NCBI RefSeq assembly: GCF_003308995.1
Contig: NZ_QFFJ01000002.1
Coordinates: forward strand, 248,001-312,000
DNA: 64,000 nucleotides
Origin: Chitinophaga flava
GTDB lineage: Bacteria > Bacteroidota > Bacteroidia > Chitinophagales > Chitinophagaceae
Direction: 5' to 3'
The translations under genes were made by a program, and so were the position numbers. Below the pieces are notes generated by a model. The model was given only the letters and a program-made list of their open reading frames with translations. It made no database searches and had not been told where the DNA came from. Below, piece after piece: positions 36,103 through 44,049 of this stretch (position 1 is its first letter; the number at the start of each line of letters is the position of its first letter).

Positions 36103-36936
36103 ATGGCACTGAAGAAGTTCAAACCAATGACGGCCGGTACCCGCTGGAAAATAGGCAACGCTTACGCTGAGCTGACCACGGATACTCCCGAAAAAAGCCT
36201 GCTCGAGCCCGCTAAAAGATCCGGTGGTAGAAACGCTCAAGGTAGGATGTCTATGCGCTACATCGGTGGCGGTCACAAAAAAGCCTACCGTGTAGTAGAC
36301 TTCAAACGTGAAAAAGTAAATATCCCAGCTACTGTTAAATCGATCGAATACGATCCGAACCGTAGTGCTTTCATCGCGCTGTTAAGCTATGCAGACGGTG
36401 AAAAACGTTATATCATCGCTCCGCAAGGTCTGCAGGTTGGTGGTATCGTTGTTAGCGGTGAAAACGCTGCTCCTGAAGTAGGTAACGCGCTGCCGCTGAA
36501 AAACATGCCACTGGGTACTGTTGTTCACAACATCGAGTTGCAGCCTGGTAAAGGTGGTGCTATCGCAAGAAGCGCCGGTGCCTATGCCCAGCTGTCCAAC
36601 AAGGAAGAAAAATACGCTGTACTGAAAATGCCTTCTGGTGAACTGCGCAAAGTGCTGAACACCTGTATGGCTACTGTAGGTACTGTTTCCAACTCCGACC
36701 ACGCCCTGCAGTCTATCGGTAAAGCAGGTGCTAACCGTTGGAGAGGTATCCGCCCCCGCAACCGTGGTGTGGCTATGAACCCTGTAGATCACCCGATGGG
36801 TGGTGGTGAAGGTAAATCTTCCGGAGGCCATCCTAGATCCAGAACAGGTAAATATGCGAAAGGTCTGAAAACCAGAAAACCGCATAAGAGCTCTGATAAA
36901 CTGATCATCAGCAGGAAAAACGGTAAAAAATTATAA
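36103..36936 (+). CDS. rplB: 50S ribosomal protein L2
   Basis: 277 residues. The RNA-binding core is seen in RSGGRNAQGRMSMRYIGGGH, and the peptidyl-transferase-near segment in RGVAMNPVDHPMGGGEGKSS, where the conserved His of VDHPMGGG is present. It is one of the two largest primary 23S-binding proteins and bridges the subunits. Normal length and ending (SDKLIISRKNGKKL). Confidence 0.97.
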   Translation: MALKKFKPMTAGTRWKIGNAYAELTTDTPEKSLLEPAKRSGGRNAQGRMSMRYIGGGHKKAYRVVDFKREKVNIPATVKSIEYDPNRSAFIALLSYADGEKRYIIAPQGLQVGGIVVSGENAAPEVGNALPLKNMPLGTVVHNIELQPGKGGAIARSAGAYAQLSNKEEKYAVLKMPSGELRKVLNTCMATVGTVSNSDHALQSIGKAGANRWRGIRPRNRGVAMNPVDHPMGGGEGKSSGGHPRSRTGKYAKGLKTRKPHKSSDKLIISRKNGKKL

Positions 36937-36946
36937 TATTTCGGAA

Positions 36947-36975
36947 TTCGGGTCCCGCTAATCCCGGGACCCGAA
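36947..36975 (+). repeat. Intercistronic hairpin rplB-rpsS
   Basis: TTCGGGTCCCG (36947-36957) and CGGGACCCGAA (36965-36975), 11 bp perfect, 7-base loop, followed by ATTGG. Very stable, but without a T-run. Confidence 0.65.
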
Positions 36976-37001
36976 ATTGGAAAAATCATAAATAAGTAGA
37001 C

Positions 37002-37268
37002 ATGGCTCGTTCCATAAAAAAAGGTCCTTACGTAGACCAGAAATTAGAGAATAAAATCGTTAAAATGAACGCTGGCACCAAGCGTACCGTTATCAAAACC
37101 TGGAGCCGTCGTTCAACTATCACTCCTGATTTCGTTGGTCACACTTTCGCCGTACACAATGGCAACAAATTCATTCCGGTTTATGTAACGGAATTTATGG
37201 TTGGCCACAAACTGGGCGAATTTGCTCCTACACGTAACTTCAGAGGACACGCTAACAAGAAAATGTAA
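37002..37268 (+). CDS. rpsS: 30S ribosomal protein S19
   Basis: 88 residues: MARSIKKGPYVDQKLENKIV, then KTWSRRSTITPDFVGHTFAV and the closing FAPTRNFRGHANKKM, all typical. S19 contacts S13 at the top of the 30S head. It follows rplB after a gap that contains a strong 11-bp hairpin; downstream a TGAGGTTTGAGGTTTGAGG repeat fills the gap to rplV. Confidence 0.96.
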   Translation: MARSIKKGPYVDQKLENKIVKMNAGTKRTVIKTWSRRSTITPDFVGHTFAVHNGNKFIPVYVTEFMVGHKLGEFAPTRNFRGHANKKM

Positions 37269-37359
37269 ATTATAGTCTGAGGTTTGAGGTTTGAGGAAGG
37301 CTCAACCCAATCTCAAGCACCAGGCGTCAGACATTAAATAATAAAAGAAATTAATAACA

Positions 37360-37710
37360 ATGGAAGCAGTAGCTAAGCTGAATAATAATCCTACATCTAC
37401 CCGCAAAATGCGTTTGCTGGCAGACTTAATTCGTGGTCTGGATGTGGAAAAAGCTTTGAATATTTTGAAATTCCATCCAAAGCACCCCAGCGTTCCTTTA
37501 GAGAAACTGCTGGTATCTGCTATCGCAAACTGGAAAGTGAAGAATGAAGGTGCCCGGGTTGAAGATGCGAATCTGATCGTTAAAACCATCTTCGTGGATG
37601 GCGGCCGCACCCTGAAAAGAATGCGTCCTGCTCCACAAGGTAGAGGTTACCGTATCCGCAAGAGAAGTAACCACGTTACGATTGTGGTAGATGGTAAAAA
37701 TGCACAGTAA
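37360..37710 (+). CDS. rplV: 50S ribosomal protein L22
   Basis: 116 residues. NPTSTRKMRLLADLIRGLDV is the N-terminal rRNA-binding part; the tunnel-lining beta-hairpin is VDGGRTLKRMRPAPQGRGYR followed by IRKRSNHVTIVV. The hairpin tip has standard length, so there is no sign of macrolide-resistance insertions. Together with L4 it forms the narrowing of the exit tunnel. Confidence 0.96.
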   Translation: MEAVAKLNNNPTSTRKMRLLADLIRGLDVEKALNILKFHPKHPSVPLEKLLVSAIANWKVKNEGARVEDANLIVKTIFVDGGRTLKRMRPAPQGRGYRIRKRSNHVTIVVDGKNAQ

Positions 37711-37772
37711 GCGTTTCATACCAAAGAGATAGAAATTAAAACTATTTAAACTAATAGACAAATAACCAGAAC

Positions 37773-38564
37773 ATGGGTCAGAAAACAAATCCTATTGGTA
37801 ACAGGTTAGGTATCATCAGAGGATGGGACTCTAATTGGTATGGCAGCAAAAAAGATTTTGCTACCAAACTGATCGAAGATAACAAGATCAGAACTTATCT
37901 GAATGCCCGTATCAACAAAGGCGGCATCTCCAGAGTTGTGATTGAAAGAACTTTAGGTAAGTTGATCGTTACTGTGCATACTTCCAAACCAGGTATCATC
38001 ATAGGTAAAGGTGGTAACGAAGTTGATCGTATCAAGGAAGAACTGAAAAAACTGACTGGTAAAGAAGACGTACAGATCAATATCCTCGAAATCCGTCGCC
38101 CTGAGATGGATGCCAATATCGTTGCTGAAACTATCGCTAAACAAATTGAAAGCCGTATCAACTACAAACGTGCTATCAAAATGGCGATCGCTACTGCACT
38201 GAGAATGGGAGCTGAAGGTATCAAAATTAAAGTAAGCGGCCGTCTGGGTGGTGCTGAAATCGCCCGTGCGGAAGAAGTGAAACAAGGTCGTGTGCCCCTG
38301 CATACTTACCGCATGGACATCGACTACGCTTCCCTGTTCGCTTTGACTGTATATGGTAAAATCGGTATCAAAGTATGGATCTGTAAAGGTGAAGTACTGG
38401 GTAAACGCGATCTGAACCCTAACTTACTGAGCGGTAAAGAAGGTGATAACCGCGGTGGTGGACGTGAACACGGTGGCGAAAGAAGAGAACACGGTGGAGA
38501 GAGAAGAGATCGTGGTGGCGAAAGAAGAGGCGGTGGTGAACACCGTGGCGGTGGCCGCAGATAA
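37773..38564 (+). CDS. rpsC: 30S ribosomal protein S3 with long Gly/Arg/Glu/His tail
   Basis: 263 residues, about 30 longer than E. coli S3. The KH domain is normal (TSKPGIIIGKGGNEVDRIKE with the GxxG loop), as is the C-terminal domain through VWICKGEVLGKRDL. From about residue 222 a low-complexity extension appears: repeats of the type GGERREH and GGERRDR, ending HRGGGRR. Arg-Gly-rich tails of this kind are found in other Bacteroidota S3 proteins. It sits near the mRNA entry channel, where S3 helps unwind mRNA, so the tail may contact RNA. This role is an inference. Confidence 0.96.
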   Translation: MGQKTNPIGNRLGIIRGWDSNWYGSKKDFATKLIEDNKIRTYLNARINKGGISRVVIERTLGKLIVTVHTSKPGIIIGKGGNEVDRIKEELKKLTGKEDVQINILEIRRPEMDANIVAETIAKQIESRINYKRAIKMAIATALRMGAEGIKIKVSGRLGGAEIARAEEVKQGRVPLHTYRMDIDYASLFALTVYGKIGIKVWICKGEVLGKRDLNPNLLSGKEGDNRGGGREHGGERREHGGERRDRGGERRGGGEHRGGGRR

Positions 38565-38619
38565 TCTCTGTTGGCAAAGCAATCATTAACAATTACTATT
38601 AACATTAACAATATAGACG

Positions 38620-39039
38620 ATGTTACAGCCAAAAAGAGTGAAACATAGGAAGATGCACAAAGGCCGCATCAAAGGGAACGCTAAAAGAGGCGCTACCCTC
38701 TCCTTTGGTACATTCGGTCTTAAAGCATTAGAACCTAAGTGGATCACCGACAGGCAGATTGAAGCTGCTCGTGTAGCCCTCACAAGGCATATGAAACGTG
38801 AAGGTAACGTATGGATCCGTATATTCCCTGACAAACCTATCACTGCCAAACCATTGGAAGTAAGGATGGGTAAAGGTAAAGGTGCTCCTGACCATTGGGC
38901 AGCAGTAGTAAAACCAGGTAGAATTTTATTTGAAGCTGATGGCGTTCCTTTACAGGTAGCGAAAGAAGCAATGGAACTCGCAGCTCAAAAACTGCCCATT
39001 AAAGTAAAATTTGTAACCAGCCGCGACTACGTTGCTTAA
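38620..39039 (+). CDS. rplP: 50S ribosomal protein L16
   Basis: 139 residues: MLQPKRVKHRKMHKGRIKGN, then FGTFGLKALEPKWITDRQIE and the conserved RMGKGKGAPDHWAAVVKPGR loop near the A-site tRNA elbow. The arginine-hydroxylation-type site region (KPGRILFEADG) is present. Normal length and start. Confidence 0.96.
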   Translation: MLQPKRVKHRKMHKGRIKGNAKRGATLSFGTFGLKALEPKWITDRQIEAARVALTRHMKREGNVWIRIFPDKPITAKPLEVRMGKGKGAPDHWAAVVKPGRILFEADGVPLQVAKEAMELAAQKLPIKVKFVTSRDYVA

Positions 39040-39105
39040 TTACAATCAATTACAAAATATTCCCCCGCCTGCAGCCCCCGCTGCAATCGGAACAAATAAA
39101 ATACA

Positions 39106-39306
39106 ATGGCAAAAGAAAAGCTGGATCTGAAAGGCCTGAACATTCAGGAGCTCCAAGAGAAAATATCTGCAGAAGAGCTGCGCCTGAAGAAAATGAAATT
39201 CGGTCACGCAATTACGCCTATCGAAAATCCCATGAGCATCCGCTCTGTGAGACGCGATATCGCACGTATGCAAACCGAACTGCGTAAAAAACAACTGGGC
39301 TTCTAA
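39106..39306 (+). CDS. rpmC: 50S ribosomal protein L29
   Basis: 66 residues of coiled helix: LNIQELQEKISAEELRLKKM, KFGHAITPIENPMSIRSVRR and the ending IARMQTELRKKQLGF. L29 lies at the tunnel exit beside L23. The gap of 66 bases before it is C-rich. Confidence 0.94.
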   Translation: MAKEKLDLKGLNIQELQEKISAEELRLKKMKFGHAITPIENPMSIRSVRRDIARMQTELRKKQLGF

Positions 39307-39357
39307 GCATTCGTATAACAAAATTTACCTCCCCCCGGAGGATTAAATATTTCAACA

Positions 39358-39618
39358 ATGACGACCGAAAGAAAATTAAGAAAAACCAGGATTGGTGTGG
39401 TGTCCAGCAACAAAATGGATAAAACCATTACTGTTAAGGTGGAACGTAAAGTGAAACACCCTATCTATGGTAAATTCGTTAAAAAAACTACCAAGTTCAT
39501 GGCGCACGACGATAAAAACGAGTGCAGCATCGGTGATACCGTGAAAATCGCGGAAATCCGTCCTATGAGCAAAAACAAATGCTGGAGACTGGTAGAAGTT
39601 ATCGAAAAAGTAAAATAA
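39358..39618 (+). CDS. rpsQ: 30S ribosomal protein S17
   Basis: 86 residues, OB fold: RKLRKTRIGVVSSNKMDKTI, then VKHPIYGKFVKKTTKFMAHD and SIGDTVKIAEIRPMSKNKCW. The GDTVKI.E.RP.SK signature identifies S17. Located between rpmC and rplN as in most bacteria. Confidence 0.96.
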   Translation: MTTERKLRKTRIGVVSSNKMDKTITVKVERKVKHPIYGKFVKKTTKFMAHDDKNECSIGDTVKIAEIRPMSKNKCWRLVEVIEKVK

Positions 39619-39689
39619 TTTATTATTTGTTTCAAGCTGCTGCCGGCCAACCCGGTGCCAGCCGCTGATAAAACAACAAACTCATTACG

Positions 39690-40058
39690 ATGATACAACA
39701 AGAATCAAGACTGAGTGTCGCAGACAACAGTGGTGCAAAAGAAGTTCTTTGCATCCGCGTGTTGGGTAACTCCGGTCAGGACTACGCTAAAGTGGGCGAT
39801 AAAATTGTGGTGACTGTAAAGGATGCTATTCCTGGTGGTGGCGCAAAAAAAGGTATGGTTACGAAAGCCGTAATCGTTAGAACCAAAAATAAATTACGTC
39901 GTAAAGACGGATCTTATATCCGTTTCGATGATAACGCCGTTGTACTCCTCAACAACTCAGACGAACCACGCGGTACCCGTATTTTCGGTCCGGTTGCCCG
40001 TGAACTGAGAGACAAGGGTTATATGAAAATTATCTCCCTCGCTCCTGAGGTATTATAA
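39690..40058 (+). CDS. rplN: 50S ribosomal protein L14
   Basis: 122 residues, the standard length. MIQQESRLSVADNSGAKEVL, KVGDKIVVTVKDAIPGGGAK and the ending ELRDKGYMKIISLAPEVL are diagnostic. It forms part of the subunit bridge. A 21-bp perfect hairpin and a promoter follow before rplX, so transcription may be reset here. Confidence 0.97.
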   Translation: MIQQESRLSVADNSGAKEVLCIRVLGNSGQDYAKVGDKIVVTVKDAIPGGGAKKGMVTKAVIVRTKNKLRRKDGSYIRFDDNAVVLLNNSDEPRGTRIFGPVARELRDKGYMKIISLAPEVL

Positions 40059-40067
40059 GATTTGTTA

Positions 40068-40121
40068 ATTTATCCATTTTGGTATTCCGGGTTTTTCTCA
40101 GGAATACCAAAATGGATAAAT
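40068..40121 (+). terminator. 21-bp perfect inverted repeat between rplN and rplX
   Basis: Left arm 40068-40088 (ATTTATCCATTTTGGTATTC plus C) pairs without mismatch with the right arm 40101-40121, leaving a 12-base loop. No T-run follows; a promoter begins 15 bases later. It is the longest perfect stem in the ribosomal cluster. It may terminate or process the upstream mRNA. Confidence 0.6.
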
Positions 40122-40135
40122 GTCAAAATATTTCT

Positions 40136-40143
40136 TATCTTTG
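40136..40143 (+). promoter_or_regulatory. Internal promoter upstream of rplX
   Basis: TATCTTTG followed by CAGCCC, a good -7 match identical to that of infA. The -33 element is not clear, because the region is occupied by the right arm of the 21-bp hairpin. It would start a transcript at rplX with a leader of about 70 bases. Confidence 0.55.
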
Positions 40144-40174
40144 CAGCCCGTTTGCAAAACGACAAAACATTAAT

Positions 40175-40197
40175 CAAGCGAAACAACTGTTTCGCTT
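40175..40197 (+). promoter_or_regulatory. Leader hairpin 24 bases before the rplX start
   Basis: CAAGCGAAACA-A-CTGTTTCGCTTG: about 10 perfect base pairs around a tiny loop. It could be a ribosomal-protein binding site controlling the rplX-rplE-rpsN segment, by analogy with the S8 site of the E. coli spc operon. Confidence 0.45.
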
Positions 40198-40221
40198 GGC
40201 GTTTATAAATAAATCAAAGTG

Positions 40222-40560
40222 ATGAAAACTAGATTTAAGCCTAAATTCAACATTAAGAAGGGCGACCTGGTTGCGGTGATTGCCGGCGACGACAAGGACA
40301 GGACTAAAGCACGCAAAGTGCTGGAAGTTCACCCAGACAAAGGCCGCGTTCTTGTAGAAGGCGTTAACATTATTACCAAGCATACCAAGCCTACTGCTCA
40401 GAACACCAAAGGTGGTATCGTAAAGCAGGAAGCTCCGATTGCTATCTCCAACGTGATGCTGTGGGATGCCAAAGCTGGTAAACCTACCCGTGTAAACAGA
40501 CAGCGGGAAAACGGTAAATTAATTCGTATCGCTAAAAAATCAGGGGAGGTAATTAAATAA
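40222..40560 (+). CDS. rplX: 50S ribosomal protein L24
   Basis: 112 residues from the ATG at 40222; the GTG one codon earlier is not needed. KOW motif in KKGDLVAVIAGDDKDRTKAR, then VEGVNIITKHTKPTAQNTKG. L24 initiates 50S assembly. The stop TAA overlaps the rplE start (TAATG), so L24 and L5 are translationally coupled. Preceded by its own promoter and leader hairpin. Confidence 0.96.
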   Translation: MKTRFKPKFNIKKGDLVAVIAGDDKDRTKARKVLEVHPDKGRVLVEGVNIITKHTKPTAQNTKGGIVKQEAPIAISNVMLWDAKAGKPTRVNRQRENGKLIRIAKKSGEVIK

Positions 40561-41135
40561 TGGCTAACACTAAATATACTCCAAGACTGCAGAAAAAATA
40601 CCTCGACGAAGTGGCTCCTGCGCTGATGAAGAAATTCGCTTACAAAAGCGTAATGGAAGTTCCCCGTCTGGTAAAAATTTGCCTGAACCAGGGTATCAAT
40701 GGCGCAGTAGGTGATAAAAAACTGGTTGACATCGCTGTAGATGAAATGACCCGTATCTCTGGCCAGAAAGCAGTAGCTACCCTGTCCAAAAAAGATATCT
40801 CCAACTTCAAACTCAGGAAAAACATGCCTATCGGCGCCCGCGTAACACTGCGCAGCACCAATATGTTCGACTTCCTGGACCGCCTGGTATCTGTATCCCT
40901 GCCTCGTGTACGTGACTTCAAAGGTGTTAACGAAAAAGCTTTCGACGGTCGCGGTAACTACACCATGGGTATCACCGAACAAATCATCTTCCCTGAGATC
41001 GATATCGATAAAGTAACAAAAATGTCCGGTATGGATATCACTTTCGTTACTACGGCTAAAACCAACGAAGAAGCTTACGAGCTGCTGAAAGAAATGGGTA
41101 TGCCGTTCAGGAATATGAAAAAAGATAATCAGTAA
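40560..41135 (+). CDS. rplE: 50S ribosomal protein L5
   Basis: 191 residues. RLQKKYLDEVAPALMKKFAY, PRLVKICLNQGINGAVGDKK and FDGRGNYTMGITEQIIFPEI match L5, which binds 5S rRNA and the P-site tRNA. It shares one base with the rplX stop. Slightly longer than the 179 residues of E. coli, at both ends. Confidence 0.96.
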   Translation: MANTKYTPRLQKKYLDEVAPALMKKFAYKSVMEVPRLVKICLNQGINGAVGDKKLVDIAVDEMTRISGQKAVATLSKKDISNFKLRKNMPIGARVTLRSTNMFDFLDRLVSVSLPRVRDFKGVNEKAFDGRGNYTMGITEQIIFPEIDIDKVTKMSGMDITFVTTAKTNEEAYELLKEMGMPFRNMKKDNQ

Positions 41136-41155
41136 TTCGAAACGATAATATAATT

Positions 41156-41425
41156 ATGGCAAAAGAATCCGTAAAAGCCAGACAAAGGAAAAGAGAAGCC
41201 ATGGTAGCAAAATTCGCTGAAAAGCGTGCTGCCCTGAAAGCTGCCGGTGACTACATGGCACTGGATCAACTTCCTAAAAACGCTTCTCCTGTTCGTCTGA
41301 AAAACAGATGCCAGCTGACCGGTCGTCCTAAAGGATACATGCGTCACTTCGGCCTCTGCAGGAACATGTTCCGCGACCTGGCACTCGCAGGTAAAATCCC
41401 TGGCGTAACAAAAGCCAGCTGGTAA
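41156..41425 (+). CDS. rpsN: 30S ribosomal protein S14 (zinc-free long form)
   Basis: 89 residues. AKESVKARQRKREAMVAKFA is the N-terminal helix of the long C- form, and RCQLTGRPKGYMRHFGLCRN contains single Cys residues instead of the two CxxC zinc knuckles, so it needs no zinc. It is placed between rplE and rpsH as usual. Confidence 0.95.
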   Translation: MAKESVKARQRKREAMVAKFAEKRAALKAAGDYMALDQLPKNASPVRLKNRCQLTGRPKGYMRHFGLCRNMFRDLALAGKIPGVTKASW

Positions 41426-41541
41426 TTCCCTGATTTGGATAACTGGTAACGACCGGTTATCTGAATCATCATTTAAGTTATTTGATTCCCATCTTTTTCG
41501 ATTGGATATCGCATTGTAAACATTATCAAACTATTTAAACA

Positions 41542-41940
41542 ATGGTTACTGATCCAATAGCAGACTTCCTGACCAGAATCCGGAACGCGCAAATGGCCAC
41601 TCACAGGATCGTGGAAATTCCAGCTTCCAAGCTGAAAAAACGTATCACAGAAATTCTGTACGACAAAGGTTATATCCTGAAGTACAAATTTGAAGAAGAT
41701 AACAAACAAGGCGTTATCAAAATCGCCCTGAAATACGATCTTCAAACTAAAGAGCCCGCTATCAAGGAACTGCAACGCATCAGCCGTCCAGGTCTGCGTC
41801 AGTACGCTAAACCGGAAGACTTCAAACGCGTTAAAAATGGCCTCGGCGTGGCTATCATCTCCACCTCCAAAGGTGTAATGACCGACAAAGAAGCTAAAGC
41901 TCAGAACGTAGGCGGCGAAGTAGTTTGCTACGTTTATTAA
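41542..41940 (+). CDS. rpsH: 30S ribosomal protein S8
   Basis: 132 residues. VTDPIADFLTRIRNAQMATH and the C-terminal GLGVAIISTSKGVMTDKEAK match S8, a primary 16S-binding protein and, in E. coli, the translational repressor of the spc operon. An 11-bp hairpin follows 6 bases after its stop. Confidence 0.96.
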   Translation: MVTDPIADFLTRIRNAQMATHRIVEIPASKLKKRITEILYDKGYILKYKFEEDNKQGVIKIALKYDLQTKEPAIKELQRISRPGLRQYAKPEDFKRVKNGLGVAIISTSKGVMTDKEAKAQNVGGEVVCYVY

Positions 41941-41946
41941 TATATT

Positions 41947-41977
41947 GGTTTACAGGTGGTTATGCTACCTGTAAACC
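41947..41977 (+). repeat. Intercistronic hairpin rpsH-rplF
   Basis: GGTTTACAGGT (41947-41957) and ACCTGTAAACC (41967-41977), 11 bp perfect, 9-base loop, no T-run. Confidence 0.6.
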
Positions 41978-42067
41978 CAAACGGCTATCTGACAATTAAG
42001 CTTTCTATACGGCGCTGAACACGGATAACCGATCAAACAATATCAAAAATATACTTAAACTCAAGTT

Positions 42068-42622
42068 ATGTCACGTATAGGTAAAGCTCCTATCAAATTA
42101 GCAAGCGGTGTTACTGTTACTGTTTCCCCTGCTAATGAAATAACCGTAAAAGGTCCTAAAGGTGAACTGAAAAGATCCATCGACAGAGACCTGAAAGTAG
42201 AGGTGAAAGACGGAGTATTGACTGTAGTTCGTCCTACTGACCAGATCCGCCACAAAGCACTGCACGGTCTGTACCGCGCACTGATCTCCAACATGGTGGT
42301 TGGTGTTACTGAAGGCTTCAAAAAACAACTCGAACTCGTGGGTGTGGGTTACAAAGCTGCCAACAATGGTCAGCTGCTGGATCTGGCTCTGGGTTACTCT
42401 CACAATATCATCATCGAAATTCCAAAAGAATTGAAAGTGGCTACCCTGACTGAAAAAGGTCAGAACCCTAAAATTATGCTGGAAGGTATCGACAACCAAC
42501 TGCTGGGCCAGGTAGCGGCTAAAATCCGTAGCCTCCGCAAACCAGAGCCTTACAAAGGTAAAGGTGTTCGCTACAGTGATGAAGTGGTTCGCAAGAAAGC
42601 TGGTAAGTCAGCAGGTAAATAA
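42068..42622 (+). CDS. rplF: 50S ribosomal protein L6
   Basis: 184 residues with the two L6 repeats: MSRIGKAPIKLASGVTVTVS, then ELVGVGYKAANNGQLLDLAL and the closing PEPYKGKGVRYSDEVVRKKA, which is the L6 signature. It lies near the GTPase centre and contacts EF-G. A terminator-like hairpin follows before rplR. Confidence 0.96.
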   Translation: MSRIGKAPIKLASGVTVTVSPANEITVKGPKGELKRSIDRDLKVEVKDGVLTVVRPTDQIRHKALHGLYRALISNMVVGVTEGFKKQLELVGVGYKAANNGQLLDLALGYSHNIIIEIPKELKVATLTEKGQNPKIMLEGIDNQLLGQVAAKIRSLRKPEPYKGKGVRYSDEVVRKKAGKSAGK

Positions 42623-42629
42623 TTTTTTT

Positions 42630-42664
42630 AACCAGCTGATCAGCCAATGGCTGATTAGCTGGTT
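42630..42664 (+). terminator. Terminator-like hairpin rplF-rplR
   Basis: AACCAGCT-GATCAGCC (left) and GGCTGATT-AGCTGGTT (right) give about 15 bp with one mismatch around AAT, flanked by seven Ts on the left and TTTT on the right. It is a plausible attenuator within the spc operon. Confidence 0.6.
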
Positions 42665-42713
42665 TTAACAATATATCCCGGCAGCATCGGGATAAACAAA
42701 ATAAAACTCAACA

Positions 42714-43067
42714 ATGAGCACAAAAGTTAGCAGAAGGGATAAAATCCGCTACCGTATCCGTAAAAAGATCTCCGGTACTGCCAGAACACCGAGATTATCT
42801 GTGTTTCGCAGCAACAGCGATATCTATGTACAGCTGATCGATGATACCAACGGTACTACCCTGGCATCAGCTTCTTCCCGTGATAAGGATATCAAGGCAC
42901 AGTCTGGTACCAAATCCGAAAAATCCAAAATGGTAGGCGCTGCCCTGGCTCAGAAAGCCGTTGCTTTAGGCCTCACCAAATGCATTTTCGACAGAAGCGG
43001 ATATTTATATCATGGCCGCGTTAAAAGTGTAGCGGACGGCGCAAGAGAAGGCGGTCTCCAGTTCTAA
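42714..43067 (+). CDS. rplR: 50S ribosomal protein L18
   Basis: 117 residues. STKVSRRDKIRYRIRKKISG, then PRLSVFRSNSDIYVQLIDDT and the ending GYLYHGRVKSVADGAREGGL. It binds 5S rRNA with L5. Normal length. Confidence 0.96.
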   Translation: MSTKVSRRDKIRYRIRKKISGTARTPRLSVFRSNSDIYVQLIDDTNGTTLASASSRDKDIKAQSGTKSEKSKMVGAALAQKAVALGLTKCIFDRSGYLYHGRVKSVADGAREGGLQF

Positions 43068-43118
43068 TTCCTGGATCCGAATTTTATCATTCTGAACAAG
43101 TAATTCTTATAAAACAAA

Positions 43119-43637
43119 ATGGCAAAGAATTCATTCAATAAAGTAAAGGCCGGTGATCTGGAGCTGAAAGAAAAAGTGGTAGCGATCAACCGTGTTACTA
43201 AAACCACCAAAGGCGGTCGTACTTTCAGTTTCTCCGCTCTGGTAGTAGTAGGTAACGAAAACGGCGTTGTTGGTCACGGTCTTGGTAAAGCTAAAGAAGT
43301 ACAACAGGCTATCACCAAAGGTATAGACGATGCTAAAAAGAACCTGATCAAGGTTCCTGTTATGCACGGTACTATCCCTCACGACCAGTTTGCTAAAGAA
43401 GGTGCTGCCAAAGTATTGATCAAACCTGCTGCTCATGGTACAGGTGTGATCGCGGGTGGTTCTATGCGTGCAGTACTGGAAAGCGCTGGCGTTACGGACG
43501 TTTTGGCTAAATCCCTGGGTTCTGCCAATCCGCACAACGTGGTTAAAGCTACTTTCAAAGCACTGGGCATGTTACGCGAACCAATCAGCGTAGCTAGAAC
43601 CAGAACTGTTTCCCTGAAGAAAGTTTTCAACGGTTAA
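43119..43637 (+). CDS. rpsE: 30S ribosomal protein S5
   Basis: 172 residues. Double-stranded-RNA-binding-like N-domain VAINRVTKTTKGGRTFSFSA followed by VVVGNENGVVGHGLGKAKEV, and the C-domain GTGVIAGGSMRAVLESAGVT. It lies at the mRNA entry site; spectinomycin-loop residues look ordinary. Confidence 0.96.
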   Translation: MAKNSFNKVKAGDLELKEKVVAINRVTKTTKGGRTFSFSALVVVGNENGVVGHGLGKAKEVQQAITKGIDDAKKNLIKVPVMHGTIPHDQFAKEGAAKVLIKPAAHGTGVIAGGSMRAVLESAGVTDVLAKSLGSANPHNVVKATFKALGMLREPISVARTRTVSLKKVFNG

Positions 43638-43739
43638 TCCTTTCATAAGGTTCAACCTTCAGAAAACATATATCTCATGGGATATATTGACACTCATTAT
43701 TAACAATTAAATTACTCCGCCAATGGCGGATAGGGATTT

Positions 43740-43925
43740 ATGGCAAAGATTAAGATCACTCAAGTGAAAAGTGGTATAGACCGTCCTGAAAGGCAGAAAC
43801 TGACCTTGAAGGCACTGGGGCTGACTAAAATGAACGCTACTGTTGAGGTAGAAGCTACTCCTCAGGTCCTGGGAATGGTTCGTAAAGTAGACCATCTGGT
43901 AAAAGTAGAAGCAGTTAACGCTTAA
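43740..43925 (+). CDS. rpmD: 50S ribosomal protein L30
   Basis: 61 residues: AKIKITQVKSGIDRPERQKL and the helix LTLKALGLTKMNATVEVEAT are typical. The gap before it holds a CCGCC-AAT-GGCGG hairpin ending 10 bases before the start codon. L30 is absent from some lineages but kept here. Confidence 0.94.
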   Translation: MAKIKITQVKSGIDRPERQKLTLKALGLTKMNATVEVEATPQVLGMVRKVDHLVKVEAVNA

Positions 43926-44049
43926 TTTAAGTAACACTGCTGTGGGATTGTCCGTTGACAATCTTACTTTTACATTTGTATCTTTACAAAGACACTTTTT
44001 TATATTTAATGCGAGCGGTTAATTTCCGCGTAAGTAAAAACAATTAATT

